From UBA4874 sp002399435 (GTDB lineage Bacteria > Bacillota > Clostridia > Caldicoprobacterales > DTU083): a stretch of DNA of 64,000 nucleotides. The position numbers and the translations under genes were made by a program. Positions 39,324 to 47,523 of the stretch are shown here, one piece after another; position 1 is the stretch's first letter, and every line of letters starts with the position of its first letter. A model generated the notes under the pieces. The model searched no databases. It had not been told where the DNA came from and saw nothing but the letters and a program-made list of their open reading frames with translations. The DNA lies in the NCBI GenBank assembly GCA_036823195.1, contig DAISGI010000001.1, positions 1-64,000 on the forward strand. The letters run 5' to 3'.

Positions 39324-41819
39324 ATGGAAACAACAGATACCACCCGTAAATATTGCAGCCTGCGGGATCGTATTTTTGAAAAATTATATGATCATCTGAA
39401 CGAAATGCAGCGGCAGGCCGTATTGACAACGGAAGGGCCTCTTTTGGTCCTGGCCGGTGCCGGATCCGGCAAAACGACCGTTTTGACCAATCGGGTCGCC
39501 CATATCGTACGATTCGGGAATGCTTATCAGAGCAAAGCAGTTCCCAGGAATCTCACCGACAGGGATAACGTGATATTGGAAGATTGTCTGAAGGATCTTT
39601 GTAAGGGGAAAAAGCAAATCCCGGAGGAAGCAGAAAACCTCCTTGGTTATTGCGGTGTCTATCCATCCGGTATTCTGGCACTTACCTTTACCAATAAAGC
39701 TGCCAGGGAAATGAAGGAACGCATTACCCGATTGGTTGGAGAGGATGCTTCTGCGATCTGGGTCAGTACGTTTCACTCCGCCTGTGTGCGTATTCTGCGC
39801 AGGGACATTGATAAACTCGGCTATACCCGCAGCTTTGTCATTTATGATGATACGGACCAGCTCACCGTCATCAAGGATTGTCTCAGGGAACGGAATATCA
39901 ATGAAAAGTACTTTCCGCCCAAGGAGGTCCGGGCTGCCATAGGCAGCCTGAAGGATGATCTGAAAAGTCCGGAGGATTATGCCAGGGAGGTAACGGGCCA
40001 GTACCGCGAGGAAAAGCTTGCCGGCATTTATTCTGCATACGAAGCAAGCCTGAAGAAGAACAACGCTCTGGATTTTGATGATTTGCTGAACAAGACCCTG
40101 GAGTTGTTTTACCTTCATCCGGATGTACTGGATGTTTATCGGAATAAATTTCATTATATATTGGTGGATGAATATCAGGATACCAATTTTGCCCAGTATA
40201 TGCTGATCAAGCTGCTGTCCGATACCTATCAGAATATCTGTGTGGTGGGTGACGACGATCAATCCATTTATCGCTGGAGAGGTGCGGATATCCGCAACAT
40301 CCTGGAGTTTGAAAAGGATTTTCCCCACGCCCGGGTTGTCAAGCTGGAGGAGAATTATCGTTCCTGCCAGAGAATACTTGACGCGGCCAACCATGTGATC
40401 CGTAATAACAGCCGCCGCAAGGAGAAAAGCCTCTGGACCCGGAGGGGAGAGGGAGAACCCATCCGGATCTGCAAAACGTTCAATGAGCAGCAGGAAGCAG
40501 AGTTTGTCTGTGATGAGATCAAAAAACATATTAACACAGGCGGAAGAGCCGGGGACATTGCCATTCTTTACCGGATGAATGCACAGTCCCGCATTCTGGA
40601 AGAAACTTTCATGAAATATGCGGTTCCCTATAACATCTATGGCGGTCTCCGATTTTATGACCGGAAGGAGATCAAGGATCTCATTGCCTATCTGCGGTTA
40701 TTGGACAACCCTTCCGATGATGTCAGCCTTCAGCGGATCATCAATGTACCGAAGCGGGGGATAGGAAGCGTGACCTTGTCTTCCCTGCAGGAGGCGGCCG
40801 CCCAAAGAGACAGCAGTATCCTCGATATCATATCGGACCTGGAGGACTATGGCGTTCTTTCCGGCAGAACGGCAGGCAGGGTAAAGGAGTTCGGAGAGTT
40901 GATATCCGGTCTGAGAGCGGAAAAGGAATCCCGGTCCCTGACGGATTTTATCAGCGATTTGCTACAGAAAACCGGCTATCTGGATGCTCTGGATCAGGAG
41001 GATTCCATTGAATCCGACAGCAGAATGGAAAATATTCAGGAATTTGTATCAGCTGCCAGGGAATTTGAGAATAATAACCCGGAAGGCAGTCTGACGGATT
41101 TCCTGGAAAACATTGCACTGGTATCCGACATCGACCGAATGGAAGAAGACCCGGGGGAGGGAAAGTCCTCGGTTTCCATGATGACCCTTCACAGTGCCAA
41201 AGGCCTGGAGTTTCCCGTTGTATTTCTGGTGGGCCTGGAGGAAGGCCTGTTTCCCCATTCCCGGTCCATGGATTCGGAAGAGGAGCTGGAGGAGGAAAGA
41301 CGACTTTGCTATGTCGGCATCACCCGGGCGAAAGACCGGCTGTATCTTACCCATACGGTCCAAAGGACCTTGTATGGGACCCCCAATCTGAACATGCCTT
41401 CCCGATTTTTAAAGGAGATCCCGGAGGAACTGACGGAGAAGGTTGGCATGGAGGCCGGAGAATCCATCTATGGCGGAAGGGCAGCCGGAGTGCCTTTTCA
41501 CAGTTCCCGGGCCCGGCATTCTGCGAGATCCGGATCTGTTGGAGGAAGTGGCCTGCCGGGCAGCGGCACGTCTTCCTCCGCAAGACTGGATGGGACCCCG
41601 GTATCCCGTGGCGCGGCATCCTCCGGCAAGGGAGAGACCGGTCGGTTCCAGCCCGGTGATAAGGTGTTCCATACCAAATTCGGCAACGGAACTGTTGTGG
41701 CGGCAGAGGGGAACGGAAGCAACCTTACAATCAAGGTGGCTTTTATACAGGGCGGAATACGCAGCTTTGCCGCAGAGCTCGCCCCTCTGAAGAGAGTCCA
41801 GCCGGACCGGATTCGATAA
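39324..41819 (+). CDS. pcrA: ATP-dependent 3'-5' DNA helicase PcrA (UvrD/Rep family)
   Basis: An 831-residue SF1A helicase in DNA repair and replication restart. Walker A is AGAGSGKTT (44-52), Walker B is VDEYQDTN, with GDDDQSIYRWRGAD, EENYRSCQRIL and VSMMTLHSAKGLEFPVVFL further on. Between motif I and Ia there is an extra segment of roughly 45 residues (about 66-110). A Ser/Gly-rich linker near residues 715-770 leads to the C-terminal Tudor-like domain (FQPGDKVFHTKFGNGTVV) that contacts RNA polymerase in PcrA. ATG 39324 is used: it is the start closest to the family N-terminus. Confidence 0.95.
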   Translation: METTDTTRKYCSLRDRIFEKLYDHLNEMQRQAVLTTEGPLLVLAGAGSGKTTVLTNRVAHIVRFGNAYQSKAVPRNLTDRDNVILEDCLKDLCKGKKQIPEEAENLLGYCGVYPSGILALTFTNKAAREMKERITRLVGEDASAIWVSTFHSACVRILRRDIDKLGYTRSFVIYDDTDQLTVIKDCLRERNINEKYFPPKEVRAAIGSLKDDLKSPEDYAREVTGQYREEKLAGIYSAYEASLKKNNALDFDDLLNKTLELFYLHPDVLDVYRNKFHYILVDEYQDTNFAQYMLIKLLSDTYQNICVVGDDDQSIYRWRGADIRNILEFEKDFPHARVVKLEENYRSCQRILDAANHVIRNNSRRKEKSLWTRRGEGEPIRICKTFNEQQEAEFVCDEIKKHINTGGRAGDIAILYRMNAQSRILEETFMKYAVPYNIYGGLRFYDRKEIKDLIAYLRLLDNPSDDVSLQRIINVPKRGIGSVTLSSLQEAAAQRDSSILDIISDLEDYGVLSGRTAGRVKEFGELISGLRAEKESRSLTDFISDLLQKTGYLDALDQEDSIESDSRMENIQEFVSAAREFENNNPEGSLTDFLENIALVSDIDRMEEDPGEGKSSVSMMTLHSAKGLEFPVVFLVGLEEGLFPHSRSMDSEEELEEERRLCYVGITRAKDRLYLTHTVQRTLYGTPNLNMPSRFLKEIPEELTEKVGMEAGESIYGGRAAGVPFHSSRARHSARSGSVGGSGLPGSGTSSSARLDGTPVSRGAASSGKGETGRFQPGDKVFHTKFGNGTVVAAEGNGSNLTIKVAFIQGGIRSFAAELAPLKRVQPDRIR

Positions 41820-41841
41820 TTTTCTGAGAGGAGTCAACAGG

Positions 41842-43881
41842 ATGGACGAAGACAGGACGGAGAGTCCTTCGGAGAAGATCCGGGACAGGATCCGGGATCT
41901 GCGCCGTCAGATTGCATACCATAATGACCGGTATTATAATCAGGACGATCCGGAGATTTCGGATTATGAATACGATCAGCTCTCCCTGGAGCTGGGAAGA
42001 TTGGAGCGGGAGCATCCCGAATATGCGGATCCGGATTCTCCCACACAAAAAGTTGGGGGGACTGCCAGGCGGGAATTAAAAAAGATAAAGCATGATGTAC
42101 CGGTGGTCAGTCTTCAGGATGTATTTTCGAGAGAAGAAATATATGGATTCGTGGAACGGATGCAGTCCGAGCTGAAGGACCCCGTATTTGTGGTGGAGAG
42201 AAAAGTGGATGGCCTGTCCGTCGTTCTTCGTTATTATGACGGGATCCTGAAGGAGGGCATTACAAGGGGAGACGGATCAATCGGCGAGTCCGTCTACCAA
42301 AATGTTTTGCAAATTGCATCCATCCCAAAAACCATTCCCGCACATTTGCCTTACCTGGAAGTACGTGGTGAGATTTATATGTCCACGAAGGCGTTTGAGA
42401 GGGCCAATCAAAAACAGGCGGAGACCGGGGGCCGAGTCTACCGGACGGCGAGAAACCTGGCTGCCGGGACTTTGCGGCAGCTGAATTCTGCCGTGGTAAG
42501 GGAAAGAAACCTGGATATCTATGTTTTTAATCTGGAGGTATCCCGGGGCAGGGATTTCCAGTCCCATTCCGAGACTTTGAACTGGCTGTCCCAACAGGGG
42601 TTTCCGGTCAGCCCGGATTTTGCGGTCTGCAAAACAGCAGAGGAAGTTTGGGACAATATTGAAAAAATAGGGAAAACCAGATGGGACCTTTCCTTTGGCA
42701 TCGATGGGGCAGTCGTCAAGGTGGACAGCCTTGCGGATCGGAAGCGGTTGGGCATGACCAGTAAGGTACCCCGTTGGGCCATTGCCTTTAAATATCCGCC
42801 GGAGCAGAAGGAAACCATTGTGGAGGATATCCGGATCCAGGTGGGACGTACCGGGAGGCTGACTCCCCTGGCGGTGCTGAAGCCGATCCGGCTGGCGGGT
42901 ACCTTGATTTCCAGGGCTTCCCTTCATAATCAGGATTATATGGACGCAAAGGACATTCGCATAGGGGATACGGTGATTGTTCAAAAAGCCGGGGATATCA
43001 TTCCGGAGATCCTGCGGAGTCTTCCCGAAAAGCGCCCGGAAGGGGCGAAGCGTTTTGTCATCCCGGCTACCTGTCCCATATGTGGTTCTCCGGCGCGGCG
43101 GGATGAAAACGGTGCGGATATCCGTTGTACCGGAACCAATTGCTTTACCCAGGCGGTCCGCAGGATCATCTATTTTGCCTCCAAGGATGCCATGAATATA
43201 GATGGCTTTGGGCCCGGTACCGCGGAAGCCCTCATGACAGAAGGCTATATCAAGGATTTCGCGGCCATCTATCATCTGAAGGATTTCCGGGAAGAATTGA
43301 TTGAGAAAGGGCTCATTGGAAAGGAAAAGGGAACCGATAATCTTCTCAGCGCCATTGATGCCTCCAGGGAGAATGATATTGACCGGCTGATCACCGGGCT
43401 TGGCATCCGCAATGTAGGCAAACAATCCGCCAGGGTCATTGCCATGCATTTTCCGGATATGGATGCCCTGTCTCATGCAACCTATGAGCAATTGATTGCG
43501 CTGCCGGACTTCGGCGACATTATGGTACGGGATATTCTGGATTATTTTGGCCGGGAAGAGACCCACTTGCTCTTGCAGCGACTGAAGGAAGCCGGTGTAA
43601 ACATGACGTCCCGGATAGCGGAACGAACCGTAGACAGGCGTTTGGCCGGCAAAACCTTTGTCTTGACCGGTACCCTTCCGTCCATGACCCGGGAAGAGGC
43701 TTCCGAGCTGATTCAAAGCTACGGGGGGAGAGTATCCGGAAGCGTTTCCAAAAAAACATCCTATGTTCTTGCCGGGGAGGAGGCCGGCAGCAAGCTGACC
43801 AAAGCGCAGGGATTGGGTATTCCGATTCTCAGTGAGGAGGATCTGCTGAATCTGCTGAAGCAGGGAAACCGCTTTGCGTAA
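41842..43881 (+). CDS. ligA: NAD+-dependent DNA ligase
   Basis: A 679-residue ligase sealing nicks in replication and repair. Domain Ia has YHNDRYYNQDDPEISDYEYD (NAD+ site). The adenylated Lys121 is in ERKVDGLSV, followed by the OB fold, the Cys4 zinc finger (CPICGSP ... CTGTNC), the helix-hairpin-helix domain and a C-terminal BRCT domain (about 600-679, LAGKTFVLTGTLP). The start lies 22 bases after pcrA, with GAGAGGAGTCAACAGG upstream. It ends 9 bases from a convergent gene, with no obvious terminator between them. Confidence 0.97.
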   Translation: MDEDRTESPSEKIRDRIRDLRRQIAYHNDRYYNQDDPEISDYEYDQLSLELGRLEREHPEYADPDSPTQKVGGTARRELKKIKHDVPVVSLQDVFSREEIYGFVERMQSELKDPVFVVERKVDGLSVVLRYYDGILKEGITRGDGSIGESVYQNVLQIASIPKTIPAHLPYLEVRGEIYMSTKAFERANQKQAETGGRVYRTARNLAAGTLRQLNSAVVRERNLDIYVFNLEVSRGRDFQSHSETLNWLSQQGFPVSPDFAVCKTAEEVWDNIEKIGKTRWDLSFGIDGAVVKVDSLADRKRLGMTSKVPRWAIAFKYPPEQKETIVEDIRIQVGRTGRLTPLAVLKPIRLAGTLISRASLHNQDYMDAKDIRIGDTVIVQKAGDIIPEILRSLPEKRPEGAKRFVIPATCPICGSPARRDENGADIRCTGTNCFTQAVRRIIYFASKDAMNIDGFGPGTAEALMTEGYIKDFAAIYHLKDFREELIEKGLIGKEKGTDNLLSAIDASRENDIDRLITGLGIRNVGKQSARVIAMHFPDMDALSHATYEQLIALPDFGDIMVRDILDYFGREETHLLLQRLKEAGVNMTSRIAERTVDRRLAGKTFVLTGTLPSMTREEASELIQSYGGRVSGSVSKKTSYVLAGEEAGSKLTKAQGLGIPILSEEDLLNLLKQGNRFA

Positions 43882-43890
43882 CGTTGCTGT

Positions 43891-45201
43891 TCAATGGGGC
43901 TGAAACAGTTCCATCAGCGACCGGAGCGTTTCCAGGGCCGGGAGATCCAGTTTCATTCCGGAATCTGCTTTCTCCTGAACGCTTGTTTCCGGAATGGAAA
44001 GCAGGGAATGGCACAGGAAAAGGACTTCCGCCTGGCTGATGATATTTTTGCGGCTCCAGTCCGGCACCAGACCCGGATAGTGGAGCTGCAGCCTTTTTGG
44101 AAACAGGGTAAGGACGACAGGTTTTTCTTTCATGGAGACCCGTCCTTCCCGGGACAGATAAATCCATCGAAGAAGCTTCCGTATCTCTTTCTCATGAACC
44201 TGGTCATAGGATTGAATCATTTGGTCCAGAAAGCCATTCCGTGTCCGGTCTATCGCTTTTTTCTGTTCTGTTTCACCGGAATAGCGGGAAATTTCCTCCA
44301 GACAGGACAGGGCGGATCCGATCTCAAATGCAGTATAGCTGATGGCTTTCTTTTTGAAGGTAAACAGATCCAAAGCTTGCTGATAGGCAATGTTATACAG
44401 ATTGCTGAACAGATGAAATGTCTCTTCCAGCACGGTTTCCAGATTGACAAGGGGATAGGATCGCAGCAAGGCATTCAATATATAGAACTGCTGGCCCATG
44501 GGAGCGGAAGCGGGCCCGTCCGGTCCGTAATGAAACAGTCCGGAACGACTCCGGCGGCTCAGGATTTCCAGGGAGGCGGCAGTAAGAAAGGAGTCCCGTT
44601 CCTGTCTGCCATTCCGGATGTCCCATGCAGAGACCGCCTGGGCGGCATGGGCCAGATCCATGGTCCGGAGGGAAGAAATGTCTGTATCCCCGGTTATTTT
44701 TTCATACAGGCGGTGGACTTCCTGACCAGGATCAGAAGCATTTTTCTGTGTGGAGCTGGCCTGGAGAAAGGCGGAGCCCCCCTCCAGAACGGTGGAGATT
44801 TCGTCAATGGAGCAGGGGGTTTCCGCAATATATTCCAGACAAAACTGCAGCTGCAGTCCGGCAGTGGTTCTCCATTCCTGCCGATAGGATGGTTTTGCCA
44901 AAAAGGATTGGCTTTCCGTGACAAATTCGGGTAAAATTTCAGACAGGCGGGATAATACCTGTATGGAATATCCGGTAGATCTCATGCTGGGCCTGTCCGT
45001 ATGGGGCAGCATCCTCAGTTTTCTGCCGGCTGCTTTTTCATACAGTGCAACAACCGGAGAACAGGGCAGCCCGCGGACCAGGGGATCCTCGGAAGTCTGC
45101 CATTTAACCATTGGCAGAGTCGCCTCCGACAAATAAAGCAGGGACAGGGATTGAACCAAAGTAAAATCCAATATGGGATTTCCGGTTATGGATTGTGACA
45201 T
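43891..45201 (-). CDS. Hypothetical protein, 436 residues
   Basis: I do not recognise this protein. It is soluble, with no signal peptide or membrane helix, and appears almost entirely alpha-helical, with hydrophobic helices alternating with short polar turns. The residue pattern (for example TRNGFLDQMIQSYDQVHE, KLLRWIYLSREGRVSMKEKPVVLTLFP) suggests a helical-toroid or repeat scaffold over an enzyme. There are no clustered Cys, no P-loop and no clear catalytic motif. GGAGGG lies before the ATG. It is monocistronic, convergent with ligA and divergent from yicC. Confidence 0.75.
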   Translation of the reverse strand: MSQSITGNPILDFTLVQSLSLLYLSEATLPMVKWQTSEDPLVRGLPCSPVVALYEKAAGRKLRMLPHTDRPSMRSTGYSIQVLSRLSEILPEFVTESQSFLAKPSYRQEWRTTAGLQLQFCLEYIAETPCSIDEISTVLEGGSAFLQASSTQKNASDPGQEVHRLYEKITGDTDISSLRTMDLAHAAQAVSAWDIRNGRQERDSFLTAASLEILSRRSRSGLFHYGPDGPASAPMGQQFYILNALLRSYPLVNLETVLEETFHLFSNLYNIAYQQALDLFTFKKKAISYTAFEIGSALSCLEEISRYSGETEQKKAIDRTRNGFLDQMIQSYDQVHEKEIRKLLRWIYLSREGRVSMKEKPVVLTLFPKRLQLHYPGLVPDWSRKNIISQAEVLFLCHSLLSIPETSVQEKADSGMKLDLPALETLRSLMELFQPH

Positions 45202-45304
45202 GCCAAACCCTCCAATGAAAAGTTTCTACATATTATCCTTATGCGGGAAGTCTGCCGCGTAGAAACAATATGCAGAACCGTCTCACGGATTTTTTGGTTG
45301 CCAC

Positions 45305-45334
45305 TTGCAAAGCCTGCCGGTACTGGGCTATAAT
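45305..45334 (+). promoter_or_regulatory. Promoter of yicC and downstream genes
   Basis: TTGCAA (45305-45310) and TATAAT (45329-45334) are 18 bp apart, about 40 bases before the yicC start. Confidence 0.65.
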
Positions 45335-45374
45335 ACAGGGAAAGATGGTAAACAGGAAAGATGGGAGGCTGCTC

Positions 45375-46253
45375 ATGGTTCTGAGCATGACAGGATTTGG
45401 ACGGGGGGAAGCGGAGGATGCCCGCCGTAAAATCAATGTGGAAGTAAAAGCTGTCAATCATCGTTATTTGGATATTCATATGCATATGCCACGGTGTATG
45501 TCGATGCTGGAGGAGATTGCCAAAAAACAGATCCAGCAGGTGGTTGCCCGCGGGCGGGTGGATGTTACGGTCGGATATGAAAACAAGGCGCAGGATCAGA
45601 TCACTGTTTCCGTAAACGAACCTGTGGCAAATGCGTATCAAAATGCCTTTCAGGAGCTGGCTGAAAAGTTTGACATAGAGGATTCAGTGGATTTGGCGAC
45701 CCTGGCCGGTATTGAGGATATTTTTACCGTAACCGAAGCGGGGGAAGATGAAGATGCTCTCCGGGCCCTGCTGGTCTCTGCACTGGATCTGGCATTGCAG
45801 GCATTGACACGGATGAGGGAAAAGGAAGGACAGTTTCTGATGGAGGATATCCGGAACCGTTCCGTTGTGATTCTGGAAATGGTGGATGCCATCGAGGATC
45901 GTTCTCCCCTTATGGTGGAGGAATATCGCAAAAAGCTGGAACAACATCTGAAGGAGTTGCTTTCATCTTCTGATCTGGAGGAAACCCGGTTCAATACGGA
46001 GGTCGCCTATTTCGCGGACCGGTCCAGTATTACCGAGGAGATCATCCGGCTGCGAAGCCACATCGGGCAATTGCGGCAAATATTGAAAACAGGCGGCCCG
46101 ATTGGAAGAAAGCTGGATTTTCTGATGCAGGAAATGAACCGGGAGGCGAATACCATCGGATCCAAGGCGTCCGATCTTTTCATCACGAATCAGGTGGTTT
46201 CCCTGAAAAGCGAGATGGAGAAAATCCGCGAACAGGTTCAAAATCTCGAGTAG
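45375..46253 (+). CDS. yicC: YicC/YloC-family endoribonuclease
   Basis: A 292-residue protein beginning LSMTGFGRGEAEDARRKINV and containing VNHRYLDIHMHMPRCMS, both diagnostic for the family. The C-terminal half holds the DUF1732 segment ending GRKLDFLMQEMNREANTIGSK. Members are reported to be endoribonucleases acting on small RNAs or mRNAs. The ATG at 45375 lies 6 bases after GGGAGG; the longer in-frame extension spans the promoter. It precedes remA-gmk-rpoZ as in many Firmicutes. Confidence 0.93.
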   Translation: MVLSMTGFGRGEAEDARRKINVEVKAVNHRYLDIHMHMPRCMSMLEEIAKKQIQQVVARGRVDVTVGYENKAQDQITVSVNEPVANAYQNAFQELAEKFDIEDSVDLATLAGIEDIFTVTEAGEDEDALRALLVSALDLALQALTRMREKEGQFLMEDIRNRSVVILEMVDAIEDRSPLMVEEYRKKLEQHLKELLSSSDLEETRFNTEVAYFADRSSITEEIIRLRSHIGQLRQILKTGGPIGRKLDFLMQEMNREANTIGSKASDLFITNQVVSLKSEMEKIREQVQNLE

Positions 46254-46277
46254 TACAGAAAGCAGGTAATTTCGGGT

Positions 46278-46550
46278 ATGAGGATCAAGTTAATCAACAT
46301 CGGTTTTGGAAATATTGTTTCCGTAAACCGAATGATCGCGATAGTGAGTCCGGAGTCCGCTCCCATTAAGCGGATTATCCAGGATGCCAGGGATCGGGGC
46401 AGACTGATCGATGCCACCTATGGACGCAGGACCAGAGCCGTGATCATTATGGACAGTGATCACATTATTCTCTCTGCGGTTCAGCCGGAGACAGTGGCTC
46501 ATCGGCTGAATTCCAGGGATACTGCCAATATGGATGGCAAAGGGGAGTAA
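46278..46550 (+). CDS. remA: Extracellular matrix regulator RemA
   Basis: A 90-residue DUF370 protein: KLINIGFGNIVSVNRMIAIV, SPESAPIKRIIQDARDRG and RTRAVIIMDSDHIILSAVQP match RemA closely. In B. subtilis RemA is an oligomeric DNA-binding protein activating biofilm matrix and osmoprotection genes. Here it sits between yicC and gmk, its usual place, 24 bases after yicC. In clostridia its targets are not known to me. Confidence 0.94.
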   Translation: MRIKLINIGFGNIVSVNRMIAIVSPESAPIKRIIQDARDRGRLIDATYGRRTRAVIIMDSDHIILSAVQPETVAHRLNSRDTANMDGKGE

Positions 46551-46584
46551 ACCGGGAAAAGGGTCATCTTGAAAGGATGAAAGC

Positions 46585-47196
46585 ATGATAAAAAAGGGTT
46601 TGTTGATTGTGATATCCGGTCCGTCCGGAGCAGGTAAGGGTACAATTTGTAAGGAATGGCTCCGCAGGCATCCGCAGACGGTTCTGTCTGTTTCGGTTAC
46701 CACCAGGCCTCCCAGGCCTGGGGAGAAGGAAGGGATCAATTATTTCTTCCGGACACCGGAAGAGTTTGAGAAAATGAGAGGGGAGAATGAGTTTCTCGAA
46801 TGCGCGGAGGTCTACGGGCATGCTTACGGTACGCCCAAAAAATATGTACAGCAGCATTTGATGGCAGGACAGGATGTGATTCTTGAAATTGATATCCAGG
46901 GTGCCCTTCAGGTAAAGGATCGTTTTGAAAAGGGTGTGTTTCTCTTTGTCGTGCCTCCGACCATGGACGAGTTGAAGAAACGAATTACAAAGCGTGGAAC
47001 CGAAGGCCGGGATGTCATACTGAAGCGCTTTCACTGTGCCTTTGAAGAAATCAATTTTATCAAACGATATAATTATATTATCGTAAACGACACAGTGGAA
47101 GAAGCCGTTCAAAAGATGGAAGCCATCCTTCTGGCGGAAAAATGCCGTGTGGACCGGAATGAGGAATTGATATTGCAAATACAGGGAGGAATATAA
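46585..47196 (+). CDS. gmk: Guanylate kinase
   Basis: A 203-residue P-loop kinase making GDP from GMP and ATP. P-loop GPSGAGKGT (about 12-20), the GMP-binding TTRPPRPGEKEGINYFF and EFLECAEVYGHAYGTP, and the lid segment RITKRGTEGRDVILKR are present. It lies 34 bases after remA and is followed one base later by rpoZ, a conserved neighbourhood linking nucleotide supply and RNA polymerase. Confidence 0.97.
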   Translation: MIKKGLLIVISGPSGAGKGTICKEWLRRHPQTVLSVSVTTRPPRPGEKEGINYFFRTPEEFEKMRGENEFLECAEVYGHAYGTPKKYVQQHLMAGQDVILEIDIQGALQVKDRFEKGVFLFVVPPTMDELKKRITKRGTEGRDVILKRFHCAFEEINFIKRYNYIIVNDTVEEAVQKMEAILLAEKCRVDRNEELILQIQGGI

Positions 47197-47197
47197 A

Positions 47198-47413
47198 ATG
47201 ATTTTACCAACTCAGAATTCTTTGCTGAAAAAGGTAGACAGCAAATATACCCTTGTCATGGAAGTGGCAAAGCGGGCAAGGCAGCTGGTGGCTGGGGAAA
47301 AGCCATTGGTGGGGGAAGAAGACGACAATGAAGCTGTGAACCCGGTTTCTACGGCGGTGAAGGAAGTGGATGCCGGTCTGATTCATTATCAACACGAAAA
47401 AAAGCAGGCATAG
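47198..47413 (+). CDS. rpoZ: RNA polymerase omega subunit
   Basis: A 71-residue protein with the omega pattern DSKYTLVMEVAKRARQLV and NPVSTAVKEVDAGLI. It aids assembly of RNA polymerase through the beta' subunit. It starts one base after the gmk stop, with GGGAGG in the gmk 3' end as binding site. A terminator follows. The coaBC gene often found next is absent. Confidence 0.93.
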   Translation: MILPTQNSLLKKVDSKYTLVMEVAKRARQLVAGEKPLVGEEDDNEAVNPVSTAVKEVDAGLIHYQHEKKQA

Positions 47414-47430
47414 GAATTTCCGCAATGCAC

Positions 47431-47455
47431 AAAAAGGTACCTGGTACCTTTTTTT
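47431..47455 (+). terminator. Terminator after rpoZ
   Basis: AAAAAGGTACC (from 47431) and GGTACCTTTTTTT (from 47443) form a tight stem that ends in a T-tract. Confidence 0.85.
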
Positions 47456-47523
47456 GTTTGTGGAGGAAGTAGCTTTTCCTTCTGCCGGGTATGAAGACTG
47501 TGAACCGTGAAAGGAGCATGCCG

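Noticed and set aside
43894..44934. A 346-codon frame opposite the 436-residue protein gene
   Set aside because: The minus-strand frame has a GGAGGG-ATG start and a protein-like helical pattern; the plus-strand frame has no binding site, overlaps it fully and shows odd composition.
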